Source: an uncultured Flavobacterium sp.
GTDB lineage: Bacteria > Bacteroidota > Bacteroidia > Flavobacteriales > Flavobacteriaceae
Assembly (NCBI RefSeq): GCF_946220915.1
Contig: NZ_CAMIHH010000025.1
Coordinates: forward strand, 1 to 33,883
Reading direction: 5' to 3'
Length of the DNA stretch: 33,883 nucleotides
Position 1 is the first letter of the stretch. Every line of letters begins with the position of its first letter. A model generated the notes under the pieces. The model had not been told where the DNA came from. It worked only from the letters and a program-made list of their open reading frames with translations, and did not search any database. Below are positions 14,858-23,263 of the stretch, one piece after another. A program made the translations under genes and the position numbers.

Positions 14858-17329
14858 TTACTTACCAAGCCCTATTATATTCGCCATAAGCCTGTATGCC
14901 CCTGAAACGCCTTCGGGCAGCTCCCGGAAAAAGCTCAGTCCGGTATAAATATAGTAACCTTTGCCATATTTCGCTACAAGCAGGCCGCCTTTTTTGGCTT
15001 CCTCTCCCTTGTCTTGTGATGAGAGTATGGGCGTAAACTCCGGCCCCCATTTGTCAGGATAGTATAATCCCTGTTCCTGTACCCAGCCTTTAAAGTCCTT
15101 ATCCGAAAGCTTGTTCGGATAATTCAGCACCGGATGGGCGGGATCAAGAAACGTAACTTTTGCATTCTCTTCGGTAACCCTGTCGCGCGAAATGCGGAGC
15201 GGGTAGGGGGCAAGCTCCTTAATGGCGAGGTCGCCAGTAGTATTGTACTGCACTACCATGTTGCCGCCGCTCTTAACATAATCAAAGAGTATCTGCTGTT
15301 TGAATACTAACGCATCCAGCACGTTGTAAGCACGGATCCCTAATACTACAGCATCAAAATCCTTCAGCGTTTCCGCCGAAATGCTTTCCGGTGTAAGCAA
15401 TGCAAGCTCATAACCCATCTGCCTCAGGCTTTCAGGCACGTTATCGCCCGCGCCCATTATGTAGGCGATCTTTTCGCCGCGTATTTTAAGGTCGGCTTTT
15501 GTAAATTTTGCTACCGATGGCATGAGCACCTGCTGCGATACGATGTGCGGGTAGGTAATCATGATAAGTTCGCGGTCATATTCCTTTCCGTTAATTACCG
15601 CAACACTTTTGCCCGTTGCTTCCACAGGTTCGGCAGGCGGGGTAACTTCAAATGTTACCGTTGTTTCGCTGCCTTTGCGCGGAAGGTCAAAGGGGATGGA
15701 AGCAGGCGTAACCTTCCAGCCGCCGGGCAGCTCGAATTTCAGGTCGCCTTTGCAGTTGTCAATACCGGACTTGATGCGAATGCTTACCGTTTGCTTTTTA
15801 TTATTGGTAAACAGCTGCACTTTGTTGAGTATTTTGGTAGTTACAGCGGGAATGATATCCAGCGGCTGGTATACTTCGCCCATTACCGGGTCGTTATATT
15901 TGTAGATGATCTCCCTTTTGAATGGAATGGCCGTATCACCGATGCGGACTGTAAAAACAACCGATTGTTCCCTGATAATGTCCGGGATGCCAATCTTTTG
16001 CAGGTCATCCACGCGGTACATGCCCGAGGTGCCTTTCTCTGTGAGCCAATACGGAGAAGTATAGCTGCTGTTATCCTTTATCTTAATGTCAAGGTCTCCC
16101 GATTGGTTTACGTTATCATCCAGCGCAAATACCATTTTATCAGCACCCGATACCGATTCCAGTGTCATAGGGACCGCACTCCTGTTGATGGCTTCCCATT
16201 TCACTTTCAGCGCGCTTCCCGGTGTTACGGCCTGCTGTTCGGCAACAGCCTCAAGGTACAGCCCGCTGCATGCCGCAATGATGCCTTTTATTTCTTCCTG
16301 CTTGATGGCTACCCAGTGTTTATCTTCCAGCTTGCCGATCATCACATATATTTCTGCCAATGCAGGTACCGAAGCCGCCGGATTTTTAAAGTCGAAATTC
16401 TTTAGTATTACTGCAATCGCATCGCCTACTGCCTTTCCACCCTTTACGCGGTTCCAGGTAGTATCGATGCCTTCAAACAGGTTTTGCTTGTCTTTTAAAT
16501 CTTCGCCTTTAATCAGCTCCAGGTACTCCATGTCATCACCCCTTTGCCCGGTAGAGCCAAATCCCTGCGAGCGGTGCTTGCTGCGGCTCAGGGCGGCGAT
16601 CTCCTGGTTCGATTTGCCCAATAACGGATTGTAAACGCCCGTTTGCAGGTTGATGTATTTGGACTTGTCTGCCTTCTCAAAATTCTCCCTTCCGCCAAAG
16701 AACCACCATGACACGTTGAACAACAGTCGTTTTGGCTGCCAGGTTTTTACATATTCCAATTGCTTTGGCTCGTACTTTGCATCGGCCGCCAGGTTCCAGG
16801 CTTCCTGGGTAAGCATGGCCGAGGAGGTGTGATGCCCGTGGGTCGTTCCAGGCGAACGGTGGTCGAAACGATTAATGATCACATCGGGCCTGAACTTCCT
16901 GATTACCCAGACCATGTCCTGCAATACCTTGCCCTTTTCCCAGATCTCCAGTGTCTCATCAGGCATTTTGGAATAGCCGAAATCATTTGCACGGCTAAAA
17001 AACTGCTCGCCGCCATCTACTTTACGGGCTTCGATGAGTTCCTGTGTGCGGATAACACCCAGCTGCTCACGCAATTCCAGGCCTATCAGGTTCTGCCCGC
17101 CATCACCCCGCGTTAGCGACAGGTAGCCGGTGCGTGCGTGCTTTTCATTCGCCAGGAAAGAAATAAGCCGTGTATTCTCGTCGTCAGGGTGTGCCGCAAT
17201 GTATAGCGCCGTCCCGAGAAAGTTAAGTTTTTCCAGCTTGTTGTATATCTCTGCCGAAGTGGGCTTTGGCGGTTGGGCAAAGCTTAGGGTAAAGGAAAAT
17301 AGGAAAGCGTATAAAAGTAATTTCTGCAT
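14858..17329 (-). CDS. Secreted PIG-L family deacetylase-like protein
   Basis: 823 residues. The signal peptide is MQKLLLYAFLFSFTLSFAQ. The N-terminal PIG-L/LmbE domain (about 35-290) has the zinc motif AHPDDE at 46-51, SLTRGDGGQN, and HGHH at 164-167. PIG-L enzymes are zinc-dependent N-deacetylases of GlcNAc-type amides. Beta-sandwich segments of about 350-600 residues follow, then a C-terminal flavodoxin-like or glutamine-amidotransferase-like fold (about 625-823) with MGAGDNVPESLRQMGYELALLTPE, FDAVVLGIRAYNV and VKSGGNMVVQYN. Location is periplasm or outer surface. It lies 5 bases after MscS and 73 bases before the 32-aa peptide and symporter, which suggests a release-and-import pair for an acetylated amino sugar; the substrate is unproven. 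Confidence 0.88.
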   Translation of the reverse strand: MQKLLLYAFLFSFTLSFAQPPKPTSAEIYNKLEKLNFLGTALYIAAHPDDENTRLISFLANEKHARTGYLSLTRGDGGQNLIGLELREQLGVIRTQELIEARKVDGGEQFFSRANDFGYSKMPDETLEIWEKGKVLQDMVWVIRKFRPDVIINRFDHRSPGTTHGHHTSSAMLTQEAWNLAADAKYEPKQLEYVKTWQPKRLLFNVSWWFFGGRENFEKADKSKYINLQTGVYNPLLGKSNQEIAALSRSKHRSQGFGSTGQRGDDMEYLELIKGEDLKDKQNLFEGIDTTWNRVKGGKAVGDAIAVILKNFDFKNPAASVPALAEIYVMIGKLEDKHWVAIKQEEIKGIIAACSGLYLEAVAEQQAVTPGSALKVKWEAINRSAVPMTLESVSGADKMVFALDDNVNQSGDLDIKIKDNSSYTSPYWLTEKGTSGMYRVDDLQKIGIPDIIREQSVVFTVRIGDTAIPFKREIIYKYNDPVMGEVYQPLDIIPAVTTKILNKVQLFTNNKKQTVSIRIKSGIDNCKGDLKFELPGGWKVTPASIPFDLPRKGSETTVTFEVTPPAEPVEATGKSVAVINGKEYDRELIMITYPHIVSQQVLMPSVAKFTKADLKIRGEKIAYIMGAGDNVPESLRQMGYELALLTPESISAETLKDFDAVVLGIRAYNVLDALVFKQQILFDYVKSGGNMVVQYNTTGDLAIKELAPYPLRISRDRVTEENAKVTFLDPAHPVLNYPNKLSDKDFKGWVQEQGLYYPDKWGPEFTPILSSQDKGEEAKKGGLLVAKYGKGYYIYTGLSFFRELPEGVSGAYRLMANIIGLGK

Positions 17330-17334
17330 AATGT

Positions 17335-17871
17335 TTAATCGTAAAATTCTTTGTCCTCGCGTGTTATGGGCACGATGCTCACACCTTTCTGCAGCAGCAG
17401 GCTGTTAGGGTAGGTTATGAGCTCGCCCTCGCGGGTGCGTAATATGGTATGAAATGTTTTTATGTCCTCGATCTGGGCTTCGATGGGAAAATCCTTGTCG
17501 TGTATGCGGATCACATCGCCAATGCGGAAAGGATAGGTAAAAAAGATAATGATGCCCGAAGTAATATTGCTAAGGATGGACCACTGCGCAAAAAAAGCCA
17601 CGCCTATTATGGTAAGCGCACTGGCAATGAAGCCAAAAAGGTCTTCGGTTTTAATGCCCCATATTGCAATGATGATGACCGTGAAAAGCACAAAAATCGC
17701 GATGTCAATATATTTGGTAATAAGGTTGGTGCGATGCTCAGAGAGGTGTGCCTTACGGGCGTATTTTTTTGTGAGCCACTTTATAAGCAGGCTCAATGCA
17801 ATAAATACTATTACAGTTACAGCCGTGCGTACTATTTCCGAATAATATTCATGTTGTTTTAGTTCCTCCAT
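17335..17871 (-). CDS. Small mechanosensitive channel, MscS family
   Basis: 178 residues, a minimal MscS-like protein. It has three hydrophobic helices (VRTAVTVIVFIALSLLIKWL, YIDIAIFVLFTVIIIAIWGI and the pore-type helix LFGFIASALTIIGVAFFAQWSILSNITSGIIIFF). The MscS beta domain follows with FRIGDVIRI, AQIEDIKTFHTILRTREGELITYPNSLLLQKGV. The A/G-packed pore helix matches the family. The full C-terminal vestibule domain is missing, as is usual for short Bacteroidota MscS proteins. It probably gates on membrane tension in the inner membrane. The start overlaps the Maf stop by one base (TAATG), and the PIG-L start follows 5 bases after its stop. Confidence 0.9.
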   Translation of the reverse strand: MEELKQHEYYSEIVRTAVTVIVFIALSLLIKWLTKKYARKAHLSEHRTNLITKYIDIAIFVLFTVIIIAIWGIKTEDLFGFIASALTIIGVAFFAQWSILSNITSGIIIFFTYPFRIGDVIRIHDKDFPIEAQIEDIKTFHTILRTREGELITYPNSLLLQKGVSIVPITREDKEFYD

Positions 17872-18455
17872 TAAGCAAATTTACTCAAATATTGGTATAC
17901 TTTGTCTACAGGCATACCCACAACATTGGCATACGAACCTTCAATTTTAGCAATGGCCACAAGCCCTATCCATTCCTGGATGCCGTAGGATCCTGCCTTA
18001 TCAAAGGGTTTGTAATTGTCAAGGTAGTATTTTATTTCTTCGTCGGAAAGCGCATTAAAAGTGACTTTGGTCGTTTCATTGAAAACCTCCGACTTAGCAA
18101 AGCTCTTAATGCACACCGATGTAATTACCTCATGCGTACTGCCCGAAAGTGCCTTCAGCATTGCAAAAGCATCCTCATACCCCGCTGGTTTTCCCAATGC
18201 CTTTCCTTCATGCCACACAATAGTATCGCTGGTAATGAGTATCTCGTTGTCAGACAGCGTATCGTCCATGCTTTTGGCCTTGAGCCCGGCCAGGAAATCG
18301 GTTATCTCAGCGCCCTTAAGTGTATCAGGGTAAATCTCCTCCACTTCTTTGAGGCGTATTTCAAAAGGTATGTCCAGTTCCCTGAGAAACTGCTGCCTGC
18401 GTGGCGATCCAGATGCCAGGACCACAGTATGGTTCTTTAGTTTATCCCTAAGCAT
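17871..18455 (-). CDS. maf: Maf-like nucleoside triphosphate pyrophosphatase
   Basis: 194 residues, full length. Maf proteins hydrolyse non-canonical or dTTP/UTP-type nucleotides to monophosphates. Conserved blocks are VVLASGSPRRQQFLREL (nucleotide loop), ITSDTIVWHEGKALGKP (catalytic Asp in TSDT), LSGSTHEVITSVCI, TFNALSDEEIKYYLD, AGSYGIQEWIGLVAIAKIEGSYANVVGMPV. The YhdE-type signatures favour the dTTPase/UTPase subgroup. It overlaps the prenyltransferase gene by 8 bases upstream and MscS by one base downstream, firmly inside the operon. Confidence 0.94.
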   Translation of the reverse strand: MLRDKLKNHTVVLASGSPRRQQFLRELDIPFEIRLKEVEEIYPDTLKGAEITDFLAGLKAKSMDDTLSDNEILITSDTIVWHEGKALGKPAGYEDAFAMLKALSGSTHEVITSVCIKSFAKSEVFNETTKVTFNALSDEEIKYYLDNYKPFDKAGSYGIQEWIGLVAIAKIEGSYANVVGMPVDKVYQYLSKFA

Positions 18456-19341
18456 TATATTTGATATTGAAGGTTATGACTGCAATGGAAACTGCCGTAA
18501 AGAACAATACAAGCTTCATTACCGTTACAAGCTGCATAAAATCTTTTTGTGTTTTGGAATTCCACATTTTAATGGCAAAGTAAATCAATGGCCCGAGAAT
18601 GAACAAGAGGCAGAAGCCCAACGCCCACATCAGGCTGATAAGGTAGGTATTGGCATAATACAATATCATGGCGATGGGTAGTACGGTAAGCCCGCATACT
18701 ATTTTTATGGTTCTGTCTTTACCCAATGCAATGGGCAGTGTTGTTATCCCGGCATTATAATCACTGTCAGAATGGGCAAGGTCCTGGGCAAAGGTAAGCA
18801 GGAGGGTCAATACGAAAACAAAAATTGCGTAGTCAAGCAACAGGCTGAACAGGGTTGCCAGCATAGGCAGGGTCTCGGGCATCAGCATTGGGTAAAAGTT
18901 AAATATGCCTATGGCAACAATGGGGAGTGATGCTGCAATGGCTATCAATACATTACTTATGACGATGGTTTGCTTCAGGCTCGTAGAATAAATGTAAAGT
19001 ATTGCTGCGGCTACCACAAAGATCACTACAAACATCGGTTTTCCGGTAAGGTCGGCAATATAATAGCCCAGTGCCGCACCAGGCACCGTGAGTAACAGGT
19101 AGCCATTATAGCTCTGTGCTTCGGTAATGCCTGTCTCTTTATGGCCCAGCCCCGAGGTATTATTTAAAAAGAAAGCCCCCGCCGCAATTAAAAGGCAGGC
19201 AAGCGCCAAAATTGAATACTGCCAGTCGTTCAGGGCCGGCACCACGCTTTCCTGTGCCGATATGAAACCATAGCGAAAAATGAACAGCGACAGTGTAAGG
19301 ATAACGAGTTCGGGTATGTTGAATAATTTGAAAAGCTTCAT
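18448..19341 (-). CDS. UbiA-superfamily prenyltransferase homologue, first Asp motif lost
   Basis: 297 residues with about 8-9 transmembrane helices, homologous to the flavobacterial proteins annotated as geranylgeranylglycerol-phosphate geranylgeranyltransferase. The N-terminal helix (LILTLSLFIFRYGF-like) and DWQYSILALACLLIAAGAFF fit. UbiA enzymes need a first metal motif NDxxDxxxD after that helix; here the position reads NNTSGLGHKE (residues 60-69) and the following loop is shorter. The second motif is partly kept: AQDLAHSDSD (186-194) before YNAGITTLPIALGKDRT. It could be a divergent enzyme or a non-catalytic relative. It overlaps Maf by 8 bases and is separated from kdsC by 176 bases. 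Confidence 0.78.
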   Translation of the reverse strand: MKLFKLFNIPELVILTLSLFIFRYGFISAQESVVPALNDWQYSILALACLLIAAGAFFLNNTSGLGHKETGITEAQSYNGYLLLTVPGAALGYYIADLTGKPMFVVIFVVAAAILYIYSTSLKQTIVISNVLIAIAASLPIVAIGIFNFYPMLMPETLPMLATLFSLLLDYAIFVFVLTLLLTFAQDLAHSDSDYNAGITTLPIALGKDRTIKIVCGLTVLPIAMILYYANTYLISLMWALGFCLLFILGPLIYFAIKMWNSKTQKDFMQLVTVMKLVLFFTAVSIAVITFNIKYNA

Positions 19342-19517
19342 TTATGATTTATCCGTTGATTTGTTTATTTGTTGATGTGGTTATTTTGTCTTCCTGTTTG
19401 TTTGTTTTTTTACGGTGCCGGGGTACGAAGCCCGATGTGCTATATGTGAGTTAAAAAATTGAAATTTAGAATTTTGAACTTATTTCAGATTTGTTTTTGG
19501 AACTTGAAATTTTATAA

Positions 19518-20045
19518 TCAGTCATACCTCGCATTAAAATGCTCCATCCATTTGCCCTGCACTTTCATTACCTGCTCAATCACGTCGCGTACGCAGCCTG
19601 TACCACCATTTTTATGCGAAATGTAACGGCTTATACCCTTAATTTCCGGAGCAGCATCCTGAGGGCAGGCAGGAAGGCCTACTAGCTGCATCACGTGGTA
19701 ATCGGGAATGTCGTCACCCATATATAACACCTGTTCCGGCTTAATAGTATAGATGTCGATAAATTCATCAAATGTCTCTACTTTATTTGGCACTCCCAGG
19801 TAAATATCGGTAATGCCCAGGTTTCGCAGGCGTATGCGCACGCCCTCATTCAGCCCGCCGGATATGATGCAGACTGTGTAGCCGTTCTCTACGGCGGCCT
19901 TCATGGCATAACCGTCGCGTATGTTCATGTTGCGCAGCATTTCGCCGGTGGGCGTTACGTGTATGGTGCCGTCGGTTAGCACGCCATCCACATCAAAAAT
20001 AAATGTGGTGATGTTGTTCATCAGTTCTTTATAGCTTTCAGCCAT
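19518..20045 (-). CDS. kdsC: KdsC-like HAD phosphatase (KDO-8-phosphate phosphatase type)
   Basis: 175 residues. Cytosolic HAD enzyme without a cap domain, working as a tetramer in the family. It hydrolyses 3-deoxy-D-manno-octulosonate 8-phosphate for lipopolysaccharide inner core synthesis. The nucleophile motif FIFDVDGVLTDG has Asp18 and Asp20, motif II is CIISGG, and motif IV is LYMGDDIPDYHVM followed by GLPACPQDAAPEI. The end YISHKNGGTGCVRDVIEQVM is characteristic of the family. It overlaps the DUF2520 gene by 8 bases, so the two are translated together. Close sialic-acid HAD relatives are possible but less likely. Confidence 0.9.
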   Translation of the reverse strand: MAESYKELMNNITTFIFDVDGVLTDGTIHVTPTGEMLRNMNIRDGYAMKAAVENGYTVCIISGGLNEGVRIRLRNLGITDIYLGVPNKVETFDEFIDIYTIKPEQVLYMGDDIPDYHVMQLVGLPACPQDAAPEIKGISRYISHKNGGTGCVRDVIEQVMKVQGKWMEHFNARYD

Positions 20046-20790
20046 TATCCTGTATCGATTGGGTTAGTGTTTTATAAATGTTCCTCTGGTTATCATCCTT
20101 CAGGAAAGCAATGTGTTTTTCAATGGTCTGCTGGTCGCGGCGAATGGCCGGGCCGGTTTGTGCCGCAGCAGGGGTGAGGGTGTTCACCTTATCTGCGGTT
20201 TCGGCGATCAATGGATTCAGGATGCCAAAGGGGATATCATTCTCTTTGCATATCGCATCGCCCATAGCATACATGTGGTTAGAGAAATTGCTTACAAAAA
20301 CCGCAGCCACATGCAATGCCTGCCGCTGTCGTGAATCGATTTTGTAAACGATTTGAGATAAGGCATCTGCCAAATTTTCCAGGATCGCGTAGTCTTCTTC
20401 GTGCTCACTCTCCAGGCACAACGGTACGCTGCTGAAATCCAATGCTTTATCTTTAGAAAATGTCTGTAAAGGATAAAATACTCCCCGGCGGTTCCTGGCA
20501 TCCATCTGGCCGAGTGCCACGCTGCCCGACGTATGAACTACAAGCTTATCCTTAAACGGCAATGCTGACGATACTTTTGTAATGGCATCATCGGTAACAG
20601 AGATAATGTAAATATCGGCATCGGCAAGGCTTTTCAAAGAAGAGATAATCTTCTCTCCGGGAAATATATCCGCCAGTTTTTCGGGGTGCCGGGCATACAG
20701 TTGCACCAGCGTTGCCTGCCCCGAAGCATCGATGGCTTTAGCAAGGTGCTGCGCCACATTTCCCGACCCGATAATCACTGTTTTTAACAT
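20038..20790 (-). CDS. Rossmann-like and DUF2520 domain protein
   Basis: 250 residues. The N-terminal NAD(P)-binding Rossmann domain has VIIGSGNVAQHLA (residues 5-17), then ADADIYIISVTDDAI and KLVVHTSGSVALG. The C-terminal DUF2520 helical domain contains GVFYPLQTFSKD, RRQALHVAAVFVSNFSNHMYAMGDAIC-type helix sequence and LTPAAAQTGPAIRRDQQTIEKH. The architecture resembles ketopantoate reductase/F420-dependent oxidoreductases, so a dehydrogenase acting on a small molecule is likely; the substrate is unknown. It is the first gene of the block and overlaps kdsC by 8 bases. No exact promoter match was found in the 100 bases upstream. Confidence 0.88.
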   Translation of the reverse strand: MLKTVIIGSGNVAQHLAKAIDASGQATLVQLYARHPEKLADIFPGEKIISSLKSLADADIYIISVTDDAITKVSSALPFKDKLVVHTSGSVALGQMDARNRRGVFYPLQTFSKDKALDFSSVPLCLESEHEEDYAILENLADALSQIVYKIDSRQRQALHVAAVFVSNFSNHMYAMGDAICKENDIPFGILNPLIAETADKVNTLTPAAAQTGPAIRRDQQTIEKHIAFLKDDNQRNIYKTLTQSIQDNG

Positions 20791-21007
20791 GACGGCTAAA
20801 TTATGAAAAAACTTTCAGGTTTCAGGGATGAGTTTTTACGCACATACTACACAATTTTATAGACATATTCCTATTACACCTGACGGGTTTTAAAATATGT
20901 GTGTCCGGAAGATCTTTAAATAATTTATAAACCGCTCCTCCACAGTTCCTGGTTATTCATCTTGAATATTCTATAACCATATCGCCCGGCTTTGCTTCCA
21001 CTCATTA

Positions 21008-21071
21008 GTCCCGGAGGGACGATATATTTATAGCAAAAAAAATAACGGATTCTCATGAGCTCCGGAGGAGC
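21008..21071. repeat. Pair of CCGGAGG-core palindromic repeats (REP-like)
   Basis: GTCCCGGAGGGAC at 21008-21020 and GCTCCGGAGGAGC at 21059-21071 are 51 bases apart. Both are 5-bp stems around a GGA triloop. The stem bases differ in a paired way (GTCCC/GGGAC against GCTCC/GGAGC), so structure rather than sequence is kept. The first is followed by GATATATTTATAG, the second by GGCATAC. Confidence 0.65.
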
Positions 21072-21198
21072 GGCATACAAAAATGATATTCTTAATCATT
21101 TCAGTTAAAGCTATAGCGTCTTCCAAACAGCGATGGCTTAAGCCTCTCAGGTGTAATTGTCAACCAAAGGGATATTTTAGACTTCATATAATCTGCAT

Positions 21199-21220
21199 AA
21201 AAAAAGCGGCCAAAGCCGCT
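21199..21220 (-). terminator. Intrinsic terminator of the M1 peptidase gene
   Basis: AGCGGC/GCCGCT stem with a 4-base loop, followed on the minus strand by seven T (A-run 21199-21205 on plus). It starts only 3 bases after the stop codon. Confidence 0.85.
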
Positions 21221-21223
21221 CAA

Positions 21224-23149
21224 TTATTCTTTAACCCATTTGTTGTCTTTCATGTCAATGTCCGGGACTACTTTCATCGGGTCTATTTCAACCGACTTCA
21301 GTTTTTTATCCGATTTTACAAGATATTTCCACTCCTTAACCCGCATCCATACCTCTACGGGCAGGGTTCGCATCTCAATGGTATCATCTTCAAAGGTTAT
21401 CTTAAATACTACAGGCATTGGGATCTCACCCTTGTTCGCGAACTTAATGATGGCCGATCCGTTTTCCTGCTCTACGCCCAAAATGCCAAGGTCAATATTT
21501 CCGTTCTCCAGGAACCAGCCCCTCCAGAACCAGTTCAGGTTCTCACCGGCGGCGTTATCCATTGCATTGAAAAAATCCGAAGGCTGTGGGTGCTTAAATG
21601 CCCAGTTCTTTATATAGCTGCGGAAAGCATAGTCGAAGCGGTCGTGCCCCAATATGTATTCCCTAAGCATGATCATGCCGGTAGCAGGCTTATAATAGGC
21701 GGTATAGCCCAGGTTCATGTTCTTGGCAACATCAGGGTAGGTAGAGATGCCCTCACGGCCTTTCCATTTAAAGTAATGTACACGGTTTTGCGCCTTGGCA
21801 ATGTCGGTTGGGTACTCACCATCGTTAAATGCCAGCGTGCTGTAGTAATTGATGAAGGTATTAAATCCCTCATCCATCCAGGCATACCGGCGCTCGTTAG
21901 ACCCAACGATCATCGGGAACCAGTTGTGCCCGAATTCGTGGTCGGTAACGTCCCACAGGCTTGCCCCGGAAGCGCCCGCCTCGCAAAACGATACACCCGG
22001 GTACTCCATGCCTCCTGCGTTAGAAGCCACGTTCACGGCATTAGGATAAGGGTATTCGAACCACATTTTCGAGTAGTGCTCAATAGAGGCTTTAGTATAT
22101 TCCGTAGAGCGCCCCCATGCGGTATTTGCTTTCCTCTCTACCGGGTAGGCAGATTGTGCCATGCCTTTCCTTCCGCCCGGGAAGTTAATGCGTGCTGCAT
22201 CCCATACAAAAGCCTTCGAAGTGGCAAAGGCCACATCGCGGGTGCTGGTCATCCTGAAATGCCATGTTGCCTTGCCGCTTTTCATTGGGCGGGTAATGGC
22301 GGTATTGCCTACTTCGTCGGGGTTAATGAGATAAACGGTTTTATCGCTCTTCTTCGCTTCTTCCATACGGGCAAGCTGCTGTTTGGTAAGTACGTCTTTG
22401 CCGTTTACCAGTTCGCCCGAGCCTACCACAATGTGATCATAAGGAACGGTAATCTTATAATCAAAATTTCCGTATTCAACGTAAAATTCACCTGCACCAA
22501 GGTATGGCTCTACGTTCCAGCCTACTACATCATCGTACACTGCCACCCTGGGGTACCATTGCGCCAGCGAATATATCGTGCCGTTAGGGGTTTTCAGCTG
22601 GCCCATCCTGTCCATCCCGGACTTTGGTATCCTGTATTCGAAATTCATCGAAACGGTTGCTTTGGAACCGGGCTTCAAAGGCTCACTAAGGTACACCTGC
22701 ATCCTGGTATCGCTGATGAGAAATTTGTCTGACGATGACTTTTCAGTCTTTGCCGTAAGATTGGTAATGGTAAGCCCTCCATCGGTATCGCCCGAATAGC
22801 GGTTGCCGGCGACAGGTGTTGTAAGCGTTCCGCGCGACTCTGCCGTAAAACGGTTTTGCTCCACATACATCCATATGTACTCCAGGCTTTGCGGGCTATT
22901 ATTATGATAGGTCATGGTTAGCCTGCCTTTTAGTACATTGTTCACATCGTCAATTTCAGCTTCAATGACATAGTCGGCATTATTCTGCCAGTACTTCGGG
23001 CCCGGCACACCCGATGCAGCACGGTATTCGTTGCCACGACGGTACATTATGTCGTCGAACTCCGACTGGTTATTTTTGTTCGCGGGTTCCTGGGCAAAGG
23101 CCACGGTTCCTGTAAGTCCCAGGAGCAGCGTTAATTTGGTCAGTCTCAT
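21224..23149 (-). CDS. Secreted M1-family zinc metallopeptidase
   Basis: 641 residues. The signal peptide is MRLTKLTLLLGLTGTVAFAQ. The gluzincin motif HEFGH is at 404-408 and the third ligand Glu427 in WMDEGFNTF, the usual HExxH-18-E spacing of M1. GGMEYPG (379-385) is the GAMEN-like exopeptidase motif that binds the free N-terminus of substrates. The N-terminal beta domain starts YVIEAEIDDVNNVLKGRLTMTYHN. The C-terminal ERAP-like domain is short, so it is the smaller Bacteroidota M1 type. It probably trims peptides in the periplasm or outside the cell. A -7 box lies 44 bases upstream, with its own terminator downstream. Confidence 0.93.
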   Translation of the reverse strand: MRLTKLTLLLGLTGTVAFAQEPANKNNQSEFDDIMYRRGNEYRAASGVPGPKYWQNNADYVIEAEIDDVNNVLKGRLTMTYHNNSPQSLEYIWMYVEQNRFTAESRGTLTTPVAGNRYSGDTDGGLTITNLTAKTEKSSSDKFLISDTRMQVYLSEPLKPGSKATVSMNFEYRIPKSGMDRMGQLKTPNGTIYSLAQWYPRVAVYDDVVGWNVEPYLGAGEFYVEYGNFDYKITVPYDHIVVGSGELVNGKDVLTKQQLARMEEAKKSDKTVYLINPDEVGNTAITRPMKSGKATWHFRMTSTRDVAFATSKAFVWDAARINFPGGRKGMAQSAYPVERKANTAWGRSTEYTKASIEHYSKMWFEYPYPNAVNVASNAGGMEYPGVSFCEAGASGASLWDVTDHEFGHNWFPMIVGSNERRYAWMDEGFNTFINYYSTLAFNDGEYPTDIAKAQNRVHYFKWKGREGISTYPDVAKNMNLGYTAYYKPATGMIMLREYILGHDRFDYAFRSYIKNWAFKHPQPSDFFNAMDNAAGENLNWFWRGWFLENGNIDLGILGVEQENGSAIIKFANKGEIPMPVVFKITFEDDTIEMRTLPVEVWMRVKEWKYLVKSDKKLKSVEIDPMKVVPDIDMKDNKWVKE

Positions 23150-23193
23150 GTAAACGTTGCGTTTTTATTGTTAATTGATCTTTTGGTAAACGT

Positions 23194-23201
23194 CAAATAT
23201 A
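23194..23201 (-). promoter_or_regulatory. -7 box of the M1 peptidase gene
   Basis: Minus-strand TATATTTG (CAAATATA on plus), an exact TAnnTTTG, 44 bases before the ATG at 23149. No TTG is found at the -33 spacing. Confidence 0.45.
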
Positions 23202-23263
23202 CCTAAGTTAATGTTAATAATAAAAAATATTTAAGAAGGCGTTTTTTCAGTGGCGGCAAATCA

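Larger units (their letters stand above)
20791..21223. other. 433-base intergenic region with palindromic repeats
   Basis: No coding frame of support on either strand. It holds the two CCGGAGG palindromes (21008-21071) and, at its right end, the terminator of the M1 peptidase gene. The rest (20800-21000) is A/T-rich sequence in which I see nothing defined. Confidence 0.6.

Noticed and set aside
15545..16405. Plus-strand frame of 286 codons inside the PIG-L gene
   Set aside because: Antisense shadow; Arg/Phe/Tyr-rich translation without family motifs, and the minus-strand gene has a signal peptide and zinc motifs.
21083..22732. Open frame of 549 codons on the plus strand, antisense to the M1 peptidase
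   Set aside because: It mirrors the codon pattern of the well-supported peptidase on the other strand; its residues show no domain and no signal.
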